From Frankineae bacterium MT45 (GTDB lineage: Bacteria; Actinomycetota; Actinomycetes; Mycobacteriales; Jatrophihabitantaceae): DNA of 64,000 nucleotides. Under the pieces are notes generated by a model. That model worked only from the letters and a program-made list of their open reading frames with translations. It did no database searches and was not told the DNA's origin. Each line of letters starts with the position of its first letter. Position 1 is the stretch's first letter. A program made the translations under genes and the position numbers. The stretch lies in contig LT629697.1 of assembly GCA_900100325.1 (NCBI GenBank), positions 930,001 to 994,000 of the forward strand. Direction: 5' to 3'. Shown here in pieces: positions 27,592 to 36,501 of this stretch.

Positions 27592-28416
27592 ATGTCCAGT
27601 GACAAACCGGTACTTAGCGGAAACGTCGCAATTCTCGGAGGCGGGAAGATCGGTGAGGCGCTGCTATCCGGGCTACTACGCGAGACGCTTACCCCGGATC
27701 GGGTCCAGGTCGTCGAGAAGTATCCCGAGCGTGCCGTCTATCTGGCCCAGACCTACGGCGTCGAGATCACCGAGTACGCGGAGGCCTTCTCCTTCGCCGA
27801 CACGGTGGTGCTGGCGGTGAAGCCGCAGGACATCGACCGGCTGCTGGCCGATATCCATCCGTACGCCCAGGACCGGCACGTCGTCGTCTCGGTGGCGGCC
27901 GGAATCACGACGGCGAAGCTGGAGGCCGGCCTACCGTCTGGGGTCGCGGTCGTGCGCTGCATGCCGAACACGCCGGCCCTGGTCGACGAGGCGATCACCG
28001 CGATCTCGCCGGGGGCGCACGCGGACGTCGAGCACCTAGCCGTGGCCGAGGCCCTCCTGCTGGCGGTCGGGGAGGTCGTGCACGTGCCCGAGAGCCAACT
28101 CGACGCCGTCACTGCTCTCTCCGGCAGCGGTCCGGCGTACTTCTTCTTCCTGGTCGAGGCGATGATCGACGCCGGAATCCTGCTCGGCCTGCCCCGGGCC
28201 CTCTCGGCGCAACTCATCGTGCAGACGGCGATCGGCTCCGCCGTCATGCTGCGGGACTCCGGTGAGCACCCGGTGCAGTTGCGGGAGGCCGTCACCAGCC
28301 CCGGCGGCACCACGATCGCGGCGATTCGCGAGCTGGAGAACCACGGAGTACGGGCCGCGTTGCTCTCCGCAATCGAGGCTGCCTGCCTGCGAAGTCGCGA
28401 ATTGGGTCGCGGCTGA
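27592..28416 (+). CDS. proC: Pyrroline-5-carboxylate reductase
   Basis: A 274-residue enzyme catalysing the last step of proline synthesis. The N-terminal dinucleotide motif is AILGGGKIGEALLSGLL. VVSVAAGITTAKLE, VRCMPNTPALVDEAITAI and the C-terminal signature VTALSGSGPAYFFFLVEAM... TSPGGTTIAAIRELE are clear. Length is normal. Confidence 0.95.
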   Translation: MSSDKPVLSGNVAILGGGKIGEALLSGLLRETLTPDRVQVVEKYPERAVYLAQTYGVEITEYAEAFSFADTVVLAVKPQDIDRLLADIHPYAQDRHVVVSVAAGITTAKLEAGLPSGVAVVRCMPNTPALVDEAITAISPGAHADVEHLAVAEALLLAVGEVVHVPESQLDAVTALSGSGPAYFFFLVEAMIDAGILLGLPRALSAQLIVQTAIGSAVMLRDSGEHPVQLREAVTSPGGTTIAAIRELENHGVRAALLSAIEAACLRSRELGRG

Positions 28417-28575
28417 GGCGGTATCGGGGACGAATTGGGCGGTTTTTGGAAACTTGATGCCTCACAGGTATCGCATAGTCACTCCAGTACCGCTAATCTT
28501 CTTCCAGCACGTGCGTGTCCCGTTCGCTGGTGGGGAAGCCAGCGCACTGACGCGTGCCGAAGGTCTAGGTGAACT

Positions 28576-28926
28576 ATGAGCACGACCCCGCCAGCCCGCA
28601 AGGCTGCCACCGGCGCCGGCGCGCGCAAAGTGGCCGGTTCGGACGCGCCTAAGGCGCGCAAGTCATCCGGATCCGGACAGGAGATCGGCGCCCCCCCGGC
28701 CGAGATGCGCAAGGGTGAGTCCGCCCGCGCGATCGGCGACGGCCTGGCGGACGTGCGATTCCTGACCGTGGCCGAGGTCGCGGCCGTCATGCGCGTCTCC
28801 AAGATGACCGTCTACCGAATGGTGCATGGTGGCGAACTCCCGGCGGTACGGGTCGGACGCTCCTTCCGCGTCACCGAGGCCGCCGTGCACGACTACCTTC
28901 AGGCCGCCTTCATCGAAGCGGGCTGA
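28576..28926 (+). CDS. BldC-like MerR-type HTH DNA-binding protein
   Basis: A 116-residue protein. An approximately 55-residue Lys/Ala-rich N-terminal tail precedes a compact helix-turn-helix (FLTVAEVAAVMRVSKMTVYRMVHGGELPAVRVGRSFRVTEAAV pieces), as in excisionase/BldC-type proteins. It corresponds in position to recalled Rv0500A between proC and the bS22 gene. BldC-type proteins bind direct repeats cooperatively and control development; the targets here are unknown. Confidence 0.85.
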   Translation: MSTTPPARKAATGAGARKVAGSDAPKARKSSGSGQEIGAPPAEMRKGESARAIGDGLADVRFLTVAEVAAVMRVSKMTVYRMVHGGELPAVRVGRSFRVTEAAVHDYLQAAFIEAG

Positions 28927-29119
28927 GCGCTTCAGCTGCCCGTGGTCCGGTGCTCGGCCGTGGGCGGTATCGCGTCTGGTTCGCCCGTCACCGGCTGGCG
29001 GGTAAGCTGAGCCGAGCATCAATGCGAGCGGGCACTCCTCTGTGCCGCTATCACCAGCTGTAGCCGATCACGTATCGGTGACGACACTGCTGAAAAATTC
29101 AGCGCGGTTAGGGTTTTCC

Positions 29120-29218
29120 ATGGGTTCAGTTATCAAGAAGCGGCGCAAGCGGATGGCCAAGAAGAAGCACCGCAAGCTGCTGAAGAAGACTCGCATTCAG
29201 CGTCGCAACAAGAAGTAA
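29120..29218 (+). CDS. Small ribosomal protein bS22
   Basis: A 32-residue, extremely basic protein: [19 protein letters not shown] followed by [13 protein letters not shown]. It matches the actinobacterial AURKAIP1/COX24-domain mini-protein identified as bS22 in mycobacterial ribosomes (recalled Rv0500B). It is too short for most gene finders. The distinctive opening [12 protein letters not shown] and the position after the HTH gene make the call firm. Confidence 0.9.
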   Translation: MGSVIKKRRKRMAKKKHRKLLKKTRIQRRNKK

Positions 29219-29399
29219 CCGACCGCAGCGCGCGGCCACGGCAGGTTTCCCGGCCGTGGCGCCGCTCGGTGACGGGTCTTGTTTTGCTGGCAGTTGCCTG
29301 TGATCGCCCGTCGATGATGGCTGAGCGTAGCGCGTCTGTAACAGTGTCGTCTTAGTATGAACGAGCCCGCGATCGCTCTGCTCAGTCAGGAGACAGCGC

Positions 29400-30452
29400 A
29401 TGCCGAGTGTCGTCCTCGTCACAGGCGTCAGTAGATACCTGGGCAGCCGCTTGGCTGCACAACTCTCGGCTGATCCGTCGGTCGTGCGGGTTATCGGTGT
29501 CGACACGACGCCACCCTCGAAGGCCGACTTGGCGCTGCTCGGACGCACTGAGTTCATGCGGGCCGACATCCGCAATCCGCTGATCGCCAAGGTGATCGCG
29601 CAGGCCGGCGTCGAGACCGTCGTCCACGCCTCCGTCACGGCGACCCCGCACATGGCCGGTGGGCGCACGTCGATGAAGGAAATGAACGTCATCGGCACCA
29701 TGCAGCTGCTGGCCGCCTGCCAGAAATCCGAGACGGTGCGCCGCCTGGTGGTGAAGTCGACGACATCGGTCTACGGCTCGAGCCCGCATGACCCGGCCGT
29801 CTTCACCGAGGATCTGCCGGCCCGCCGGCTCCCGAGCGCGGGCTACTCCAAGGACGCCGTCGAGGTCGAGGGGTACGTGCGCGGCTTCGGTCGGCGCCGC
29901 CCGGACATCGCCGTCACCGTGCTCCGCTTCGCCAACTTCATCGGCCCGGTGATCGAGACCCCGCTGACCCGCTACCTGGCGATGCCGGTGGTGCCGACCG
30001 CGCTCGGCTTCGACCCGCGGATCCAACTGCTGCACGAGGACGACGCCATCGAGGTGCTGCGCCTTGCCGCAACGAGTGACCGGCCGGGTGTCTTCAACGT
30101 CGCTGGCGAGGGGACGCTGGTGCTCTCCCAGGCGATTCGCCGGGCCGGGCGGATCGGCCTTCCGGTGCCGTCTCCGGCGGTCGAATTCGTCAGCCGGCTC
30201 GTGCGTAGCAGCGGCCGGGTGGACTTCTCGCCGGAGCAGCTGCAGTTCCTGGTCTACGGGCGCCAGGTCGACATCACCCGGCTGCGCAACACCTTCGGCT
30301 ACACGCCGCGCCACACGACGGCCCAGGCTTTCGACGACTACCTCACCGGACGGCCGGTGCCGGCGATCGTGTCGCGGGAGAAGGTCCGGCAGGCTGAATT
30401 GGCGATCGACAAGTTTGTCCACGCGGGAATGGGAGTGATCGGGCGTGCCTGA
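29400..30452 (+). CDS. NAD-dependent epimerase/dehydratase (extended SDR)
   Basis: A 350-residue protein of the GalE-like extended SDR class, at the place of recalled Rv0501 (galE2). The cofactor site is VLVTGVSRYLGSRLAAQL. The active-site region has VVKSTTSVYGSS followed by AGYSKDAVEVEGYV. The usual YxxxK would need Lys at the A of YSKDA, so the catalytic pair looks non-canonical. The substrate is therefore uncertain. It overlaps the acyltransferase gene by eight bases. Confidence 0.8.
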   Translation: MPSVVLVTGVSRYLGSRLAAQLSADPSVVRVIGVDTTPPSKADLALLGRTEFMRADIRNPLIAKVIAQAGVETVVHASVTATPHMAGGRTSMKEMNVIGTMQLLAACQKSETVRRLVVKSTTSVYGSSPHDPAVFTEDLPARRLPSAGYSKDAVEVEGYVRGFGRRRPDIAVTVLRFANFIGPVIETPLTRYLAMPVVPTALGFDPRIQLLHEDDAIEVLRLAATSDRPGVFNVAGEGTLVLSQAIRRAGRIGLPVPSPAVEFVSRLVRSSGRVDFSPEQLQFLVYGRQVDITRLRNTFGYTPRHTTAQAFDDYLTGRPVPAIVSREKVRQAELAIDKFVHAGMGVIGRA

Positions 30453-31824
30453 GGCAAGAGTCATCCAACTTCATGCACCGGATCCGGCTACCCAGCCGGA
30501 CGGAGCGAAGGTGGAGTCGACCGCTCGGCCGGTGCGCCCGCAGACCCAGCGGCCGCCCCGTACCCGTCCCGCGGCCAAGGCCCAGCCGGCGGCGACCCAG
30601 CGCGCCGCGGCTCAGCAGCGCGCGATCTCGGAGAAGCGCCCCGGTACCGAAGGGCGCGGCGAGGTCGAACCGGAGGCCGTCACCACACCGAGCCCTTCCC
30701 GGTCAGCCGCTGAGGCGACGGCGGCTCGTCCCAAGGCTCGTGCGGCCAAGCGTCCAGCGGCTTCGGCGGCGCCGGAGCCCGTCGCCCCGACGGCCCCGAC
30801 GCCCCCGGTGGCCCCGACCGAGCCCGTCGAGCAGCTGCTCCCCACGCCGGCCCCGATCGCGGTGGCCCAGGAGGACTCAGCGGCCCGTCACCCCTCCAAC
30901 GGCGATCAGCCGGCTGCGGAACCCGTGGCCGAGGCGAGCGCACCCGCCGCGCTCGAAGAGCCACTCGGTGAGGGACCCACCTCGCCGCTGGAGCGCAAGA
31001 TCGCCTCGGGGCTCGCCTTCCTTCGCCGGCGGATCACCGGCGACTACGACGTCGACGAGTTCGGCTTCGATCCGGAGCTCGTCGAGAACGTTCTGGTCCC
31101 CGCCTTCCGCCCGATGTACAAGAAATGGTTCCGCACCGAAGTGCTCGGGATCAACAACATCCCGGCCGAGGGTGGTGCGCTGCTCGTGGCCAACCACGCC
31201 GGCGGCATCTGGGCCCTCGACGGCGCCATCACCGCCGTCGCGGTTCATGCTGAGACGCCCGGGCATCGCAACCTGCGCATGCTCGGTGCCGACCTGGTCT
31301 TCACCACGCCCGGTCTCGCGCCGCTCGCCCGCAAGAGTGGGGCGACGCTGGCCTGCAACGCCGACGCCGAGCGGCTGCTGGCCAAGGGGGAGCTGGTCGG
31401 GGTCTGGCCGGAGGGGTTCAAAGGCATCGGCAAGCCGTTCAGCGAGCGGTACAAGCTACAGCGCTTCGGACGGGGCGGATTCGTCACCGCCGCACTACGG
31501 GCCGGTGTGCCGATCATCCCGATCTCCATCGTCGGGTCAGAGGAGATTCATCCGGTCCTGGGCAACGCCAAGACGCTGGCCCGCCTGCTGAATGTGCCGT
31601 ATTTTCCGCTCACTCCGACCTTCCCCTGGCTCGGTCCGCTGGGGCTGGTGCCGTTTCCCAGCAAGTGGTACATCGAGTTCGGGGCGCCGATCGAGACGGC
31701 GAACTACGGGCGCGACGGAGCCGACGACCCGATGCTCGTCTTCGAATTGACCGACCGGGTTCGCGAGACGATTCAGAGCACCCTCTACAAGCTGCTGGTC
31801 AAGCGCCGTTCGGTGTGGCGCTGA
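30445..31824 (+). CDS. PlsC-like lysophospholipid acyltransferase
   Basis: A 459-residue protein. The first approximately 185 residues are a disordered Pro/Ala/Lys-rich region. The rest is a PlsC-type acyltransferase domain: [15 protein letters not shown] as the acyl-acceptor motif (His plus a downstream Asp, with wider spacing than HX4D), [27 protein letters not shown] as the phosphate-binding block, and [16 protein letters not shown]. It corresponds to recalled Rv0502. It probably acylates a glycerophospholipid at the membrane. GTG start inside the epimerase gene. Confidence 0.82.
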   Translation: MPEARVIQLHAPDPATQPDGAKVESTARPVRPQTQRPPRTRPAAKAQPAATQRAAAQQRAISEKRPGTEGRGEVEPEAVTTPSPSRSAAEATAARPKARAAKRPAASAAPEPVAPTAPTPPVAPTEPVEQLLPTPAPIAVAQEDSAARHPSNGDQPAAEPVAEASAPAALEEPLGEGPTSPLERKIASGLAFLRRRITGDYDVDEFGFDPELVENVLVPAFRPMYKKWFRTEVLGINNIPAEGGALLVANHAGGIWALDGAITAVAVHAETPGHRNLRMLGADLVFTTPGLAPLARKSGATLACNADAERLLAKGELVGVWPEGFKGIGKPFSERYKLQRFGRGGFVTAALRAGVPIIPISIVGSEEIHPVLGNAKTLARLLNVPYFPLTPTFPWLGPLGLVPFPSKWYIEFGAPIETANYGRDGADDPMLVFELTDRVRETIQSTLYKLLVKRRSVWR

Positions 31825-32810
31825 TACTTCCGCGCTAGCTCGGCGGTGCCGGTCGCGGCGCGGGTCGTGGTGTGCACCGCGGCCGAGCCCAGCGCCCCGG
31901 CCATATCGACAGTGGCCGTCAGGAGCTCCAGGCTGGCCCGTCGGGTTGCCGTGGTACGTCGGGCCAGCGGGCTGTGGGGAGCGGCGTAGGCGCGGCGCAC
32001 AGCGGCGCCGGCCACCACCGCTCCGGCCACCGCGCCGACGCCGAGTGCCGTCGGGACACCGATGCGGGCGGCCTTCCGGCCGGTGCGGAAATCCCGGATT
32101 TGCCAACCGCGCCGCCGGGCCTCGGCCCGTAGCTCGGCGTCGGGATTGACCGCTACCGCCGTGCCGACGAGCGAGAGCATCGGAAGGTCATTGATCGAGT
32201 CGGAGTACGCGGTACAGCGGCTGAGGTCGAGACCTTCCTGCACAGCCAGCGCCCGGACCGCGGCCGCCTTCGCCTCGCCGTGCAGCACGTCCCCGATCAG
32301 GTGGCCGGTGTACCGGCCGTCCACGGTCTCGGAGACGGTGCCGAGCGCACCGGTGAGCTTCAACCGATTGGCAATGATCCGGGCGAGCTCGACCGGAGTG
32401 GCCGTGACCAGCCAGACGCGCTGGCCGGAGTCGAGGTGCATCTGCGCGAGCGCGCTCGTCCCGGACCAGATCTTGTCGGCCATGCTCTCGTCGTAGATCT
32501 CCTCGCCGAGGGTCACGATCTCCTCGACGCTCTTGCCGGCGACGAACGCCAGAGCCGACTCGCGGGTGGAGGCCATGTCGTGCTGGGACTCACCGCGCAC
32601 CCGGAGACGGGCCTGGCGCAGCCCGAATCGGAGCAGGTCGGTCCAGTCGAAGAAGTCGCGAGCCGCGAGGCCCCGCGCGAAGTGGAAGATCGACGCCCCG
32701 ACCATCATCGTGTTGTCGACGTCGAAGAAGGCTGCTGCGGTCGGGTCGGCTGGCACCGCGAGGGCCGCTTCGATCTCCACCGCCGCCGCGAACACGTCTG
32801 GTTCGGTCAT
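31785..32810 (-). CDS. HAD-IB family phosphatase (SerB1-like)
   Basis: A 341-residue protein with the HAD nucleophile motif [13 protein letters not shown], motif II in [13 protein letters not shown], and motif III/IV in [21 protein letters not shown]. This resembles phosphoserine phosphatase-like HAD-IB enzymes. The C-terminal 110 residues form an Ala/Val-rich possible membrane-associated tail followed by a basic end. The substrate is unproven. Its 3' end overlaps the convergent acyltransferase gene by 40 bp. Confidence 0.85.
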   Translation of the reverse strand: MTEPDVFAAAVEIEAALAVPADPTAAAFFDVDNTMMVGASIFHFARGLAARDFFDWTDLLRFGLRQARLRVRGESQHDMASTRESALAFVAGKSVEEIVTLGEEIYDESMADKIWSGTSALAQMHLDSGQRVWLVTATPVELARIIANRLKLTGALGTVSETVDGRYTGHLIGDVLHGEAKAAAVRALAVQEGLDLSRCTAYSDSINDLPMLSLVGTAVAVNPDAELRAEARRRGWQIRDFRTGRKAARIGVPTALGVGAVAGAVVAGAAVRRAYAAPHSPLARRTTATRRASLELLTATVDMAGALGSAAVHTTTRAATGTAELARKYQRHTERRLTSSL

Positions 32811-32937
32811 GAGACGGTCCGTGATCGCAGCAGCACCGGATCAGACTATCGAGTCGGGGATGGGCGAACCAGAGTGACGCGTGTGACGAACCTGGCTTGT
32901 CATCCGCTCTCCTCGGTCGCCCGACCGGATATACGCG

Positions 32938-35157
32938 CTACTTGAAGATGGCGGTGAGAAGCGAGCACGGGAACGGCAACTCGACCCGCAGGATTCCGCC
33001 GGGGAGGGTGATGTCGCACCGACCCTTGGCCGCGGGGGTCGGTGTCGGCGTCACGGCTGGCCTCCCGGTGGGAGTGGGCTTCGGCGTGATCGTCGGCTTG
33101 GGAGTCGGGGACGGACCAGGAGCCGGGGTGGTGGCCGGGGTGCTCTGCGGCGACGCCGACGGCTCCGCGGACGGGCTGTGCGCCGGCGAGGCCGGGGTCG
33201 GGATCGGCGTCAGCAGGGCCGGACCAGCCGGCACGGCACCGGAGGTCGCGACGATGTTCTGCGAGGCGAAGTGCCCGCCGCCGCAGCCGGCCGGGCAGCT
33301 GGCGGCACTCGGAATCAGGTCAGCCGTTGCCTGGACGTCGGCGGCCGCAGCGACGACACCGGTGAGGGTGAACTGCACACTGCCGTGAACCGCGACGACC
33401 ACGTTGGAGACCGCGAACTTGCCGTCGATGCCGCTCCCGGCGCCGCAGCTGGATCCGGCGCTGGGCAGGCACGGTGGCGCGCTGGTGACCGTCACGCTGG
33501 TCGGGACCTCGGCCGAGAAGTTGACCGTCACCGGGGCGTACCCGATGTTGCGCATGGTGAGGGTGTACGTGATTACGTCGCCGACCACGTAGGAGCTCTT
33601 ATCCGATGTCAGCTGCCCGGTGATGAAGCCGTCGTGGAACGGCGTCGGCGTCGGGGTGTAGACGGGCGTCGGCGTGGCGGTGGGGACCGGCGTCGGTGCC
33701 GCGGTCGGCGTGGGCGTCGGAACCGGTTCCGGGGTCGGCGTGAGAACCGGAGTCGGCTCGGGAGTCGGCGTCGGCACCGGGGTCGGGACAGCGGTCGGCT
33801 CCGGCGTCGGAACCGGAGTGGGCTCTGGCGTCGGAACTGGCGTATCGGTCGGGACCGGAGTCGGGACGTCGGTCGGGACCGGTGTCGGAACATCCGTCGG
33901 CACGGGAGTCGGCGGCGGGGGTGGCACGTCCGTCGGAACCGGAGTCGGCGGCGGGGGTGGCACGTCGGTCGGAACCGGCGTGGGCAGCGGGGTCGGCGTG
34001 TCGGTGGGGCCGCCGCCAGTGATCGGCGGGAATCCGGCCGATGGGACGTCGGTCGGGACCGGCGTCGGTGGCGTGGTCAGATTCGGGCCCGCCGGAGGAG
34101 TAGGTGTCGGCGAGGCGAGATCCGTCGGCACGCTCGGGCTCGGCGACGGCGACACCGTCGGTCCGGGACTCGGGACCGTGCAGAGAACGGGGGCGGCGCA
34201 GGGAATCGGCCCCAGCGCATCCGAGCCGGTCGATTGGGCGCAGCTGCAGTCAGCGGTGGTGCTGATCTGCTCGGTGCGTACCGCTACCTGCTTGGCCAGC
34301 GCGACGGACTGGGCCGCGCGTTCGCGCAGGGCACCTTCGGGCAGGCGATTGGAGATCGTGTTGAGCTGGTTCAACTGCGCGTTGAGCCAGGACTTGACCC
34401 CGCTCAGCGGCGCGGCCGACTTCTGGTTCAGGGCCGCCCGCGTCAGGAGTGCGATGCCCTGGCGGGTGTCGGTGTCAGCGTCGTTGAGCGTCTTGGCGAT
34501 GAGGTCGGCGGTGTGCGGGCTGATGCCGCCGGCGGCACTGAGCGTGCTTCCGTCGGCCAGACGCGGGCCGCCGAGCGCGGCGGCATCCTCGCGACTGAGC
34601 AGGCCGGAGACCTCGTGCAGGCGGGTCGAAGCGAACTCGAGCTTGAGCTTGCCGCGGGGTTCGTCACCCCGGGTCAGCGCCAGGTGCAGGCTCTCGGTGC
34701 TGCGCTTGAGGCCGTACAGCGCGTCACCGGGGAGCGCTCGCTCGCTGAGGAACGCTGTAGTCGCCATCAGTGCCATGAGCACGATCGCGGCGACGGCGAG
34801 GGCACTGTAGCGACGGCGGCGGCGCATTCTGCGCGCGGCCAGATCGTCGCTGGTCGGCTCGGCGCCGGCTGCGGTGGCTTCGGCATCGGGCGTGGGGTCG
34901 GAGTCGGTCGCCACGGCCAGCAGTCGGGTGTCGGCGGCGAAGCTTGCGGTGGCCAGATCGCTGTCAGTCTCGTCGGCCGACTCGGCCACGATGCGGGGGG
35001 TGATCGCGACGAGCTGACTGCGCAGCTCCTGCCGGAACTCCTCACGCGGCGACGGGCCCTGGGGTAGGGCGCGCAGCTGGTCGAGGAGGGCTGAGATCTC
35101 CGGATCGTCGGACTGCTCAGGGTCCGGGAAGTGTCCTAGCGGCGGGAACGATCGCAC
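32938..35157 (-). CDS. RsbN-like DUF5667 transmembrane anti-sigma factor with Thr/Pro repeats
   Basis: A 739-residue protein with four parts. An approximately 60-residue helical N-terminus (SALLDQLRALPQGPSPREEFRQELRSQLVAI) fits an RsbN-type sigma-binding segment. A transmembrane helix lies at about 118-137. A DUF5667 domain follows (LPGDALYGLKRSTESLHLAL... RLHEVSGLL). Then comes a region of about 180 residues of PTPVPTDVP/TPEPTPVP repeats, a DUF11-like domain (TYTLTMRNIGYAPVTVNF) and a Pro-rich tail. GTG start with AGGAGGTG seven bases upstream. It lies 175 bp after the BldN-like sigma gene on the same strand, so it probably regulates that factor. The surface-stalk extension is unusual for an anti-sigma factor. 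Confidence 0.7.
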   Translation of the reverse strand: MRSFPPLGHFPDPEQSDDPEISALLDQLRALPQGPSPREEFRQELRSQLVAITPRIVAESADETDSDLATASFAADTRLLAVATDSDPTPDAEATAAGAEPTSDDLAARRMRRRRRYSALAVAAIVLMALMATTAFLSERALPGDALYGLKRSTESLHLALTRGDEPRGKLKLEFASTRLHEVSGLLSREDAAALGGPRLADGSTLSAAGGISPHTADLIAKTLNDADTDTRQGIALLTRAALNQKSAAPLSGVKSWLNAQLNQLNTISNRLPEGALRERAAQSVALAKQVAVRTEQISTTADCSCAQSTGSDALGPIPCAAPVLCTVPSPGPTVSPSPSPSVPTDLASPTPTPPAGPNLTTPPTPVPTDVPSAGFPPITGGGPTDTPTPLPTPVPTDVPPPPPTPVPTDVPPPPPTPVPTDVPTPVPTDVPTPVPTDTPVPTPEPTPVPTPEPTAVPTPVPTPTPEPTPVLTPTPEPVPTPTPTAAPTPVPTATPTPVYTPTPTPFHDGFITGQLTSDKSSYVVGDVITYTLTMRNIGYAPVTVNFSAEVPTSVTVTSAPPCLPSAGSSCGAGSGIDGKFAVSNVVVAVHGSVQFTLTGVVAAAADVQATADLIPSAASCPAGCGGGHFASQNIVATSGAVPAGPALLTPIPTPASPAHSPSAEPSASPQSTPATTPAPGPSPTPKPTITPKPTPTGRPAVTPTPTPAAKGRCDITLPGGILRVELPFPCSLLTAIFK

Positions 35158-35332
35158 CGAAGGTCACCTCCTAGCTCTGATTTCCGGGCATTCCGGAAGA
35201 AGAAATGAAACATTTCCTGCGTTTGATTCAACTGGGCCGTACCGGCCCGACGGCCCAAGCCGTCAAACACCCCACTGTTAACAACGACGTACTCGCCGTT
35301 TCGATACGCCGAGTTACAGGCAATGCGGTATG

Positions 35333-36283
35333 TCACGTCAGATCACCCGCCACGTCGGTGGCCAGCTTCCGAATGGCGCGATGCTGCAGTGCCTTGATCG
35401 CGCCCTCCTTCTTTCCCATGATCTCGGCGGTCTCGGCAACCGACAGACCCTGGATAAAACGAAGCACCACGCACTCACGCTGTTCGTCGCCCAGCGCGTT
35501 GACCGCCGCCATCAGCCGGTCATTGCTGAGCATGGTCAGCACGGCCGCTTCGGGGCTCGGCTCGGAGCGTTCGTCCTCAACGACCTCACCGGTGGTGAAC
35601 TCCAGCCGGTTGCGGGCCGACTTGACGTGGTCGAGAACGATGTTGCGGGCGATAGTCATGAACCAGGCGCCGATGTCGCGCCCCTGATAGGTGATGACAC
35701 TGATGCGCCGCAGCGCCCGCAGGAAGGTCTCGCTAGTGAAATCCTCGGCCAGTTGCTGATCATGTACCCGGTAGAAGATGAACCGAAACACCGCGTCGAC
35801 GTAGCGGTCATAGAGAGCGCCGAAGGCTTCGCCGTCGCCGTTCTGGGCCCGCTTCACGAGCAGCCAGGTCTCGGCGTGTTCGGCGTCGATCGGCCCGTCG
35901 AGATCGCCGCTGTCGTCGCGACGGTCGGGGGAGTCGAGCCCCTCCACCTGGCCTAACCCGTTCAGCGAGGTCTCGTGCCCGGGCGCGACTGGGTCCTCGT
36001 CCCGAGCGCCCGTCTCGGCCGGCTGTCGGAAGGGAAGCCGGGGAATCGCCGGCCGGATCTCGCGTGAGGTCATGCCGTAATAACCGGGCGTGGCGTCACC
36101 GCCGGCGAGCGCTGGAGTCGGGAAAAGCGACGGATTCAGACGTCGTGACAGCGCGAGGCTGCGAGCGAGCTCCAGGCGGAGGAGATTGAGGGGATTTCCT
36201 GAGCGGTTGCGCCCGCGAGTGAACGAAAGAAGCACGTTGGCGTCACGCAAGGAGCGGCTCCCCGGATCTGGGGAGCCTGCCAC
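35333..36283 (-). CDS. BldN-like ECF sigma factor with N-terminal extension
   Basis: Up to 316 residues. The C-terminal 190 form an ECF sigma factor: region 2 in GEAFGALYDRYVDAVFRFIFYRVHDQQLAEDFTSETFLRALRR pieces and region 4 in LGDEQRECVVLRFIQGLSVAETAEIMGKKEGAIKALQHRA. The approximately 110-residue N-terminal extension, with an SLFPTPALAGG segment like the pro-sequence of Streptomyces BldN, is not part of the core. GTG 36283 lacks a ribosome site and lies in a hairpin-forming stretch (GGCTCCCC/GGGGAGCC), so the true start may be internal (for example ATG 36073). In Streptomyces, BldN controls aerial hyphae genes; the target set here is unknown. Confidence 0.75.
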   Translation of the reverse strand: MAGSPDPGSRSLRDANVLLSFTRGRNRSGNPLNLLRLELARSLALSRRLNPSLFPTPALAGGDATPGYYGMTSREIRPAIPRLPFRQPAETGARDEDPVAPGHETSLNGLGQVEGLDSPDRRDDSGDLDGPIDAEHAETWLLVKRAQNGDGEAFGALYDRYVDAVFRFIFYRVHDQQLAEDFTSETFLRALRRISVITYQGRDIGAWFMTIARNIVLDHVKSARNRLEFTTGEVVEDERSEPSPEAAVLTMLSNDRLMAAVNALGDEQRECVVLRFIQGLSVAETAEIMGKKEGAIKALQHRAIRKLATDVAGDLT

Positions 36284-36501
36284 GGGCGTAGTCGGCAGCG
36301 TGTCGTCCCCTCAGGGCTGCCTCCTCGAGTCCGTCGATTACTCTGGGCAACCCTACCTGGCGTTGCGGTAATGGAACAGGTTTCGCGCACGGTGGCTGCG
36401 GCCTCGCTGATTGTCTCCCGAATCTCGGTTTCGCGCCTTATTTTTCGCATGAAATTTTGGTTGCTCTTGCGCGTGCTGCGGGAGCCGGGAAGGCTGTGCA
36501 G

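Noticed and set aside
26358-27602. Thr/Gly-rich plus-strand protein of 414 residues
   Set aside because: It is antisense to the Pro-rich repeat region of the minus-strand membrane protein and carries repeats only as a mirror of it.
33674-34810. Gly/Val-rich plus-strand protein of 378 residues
   Set aside because: It is the complement of the PTPVP repeat region of the minus-strand anti-sigma gene, and it lacks a start context and domain structure.
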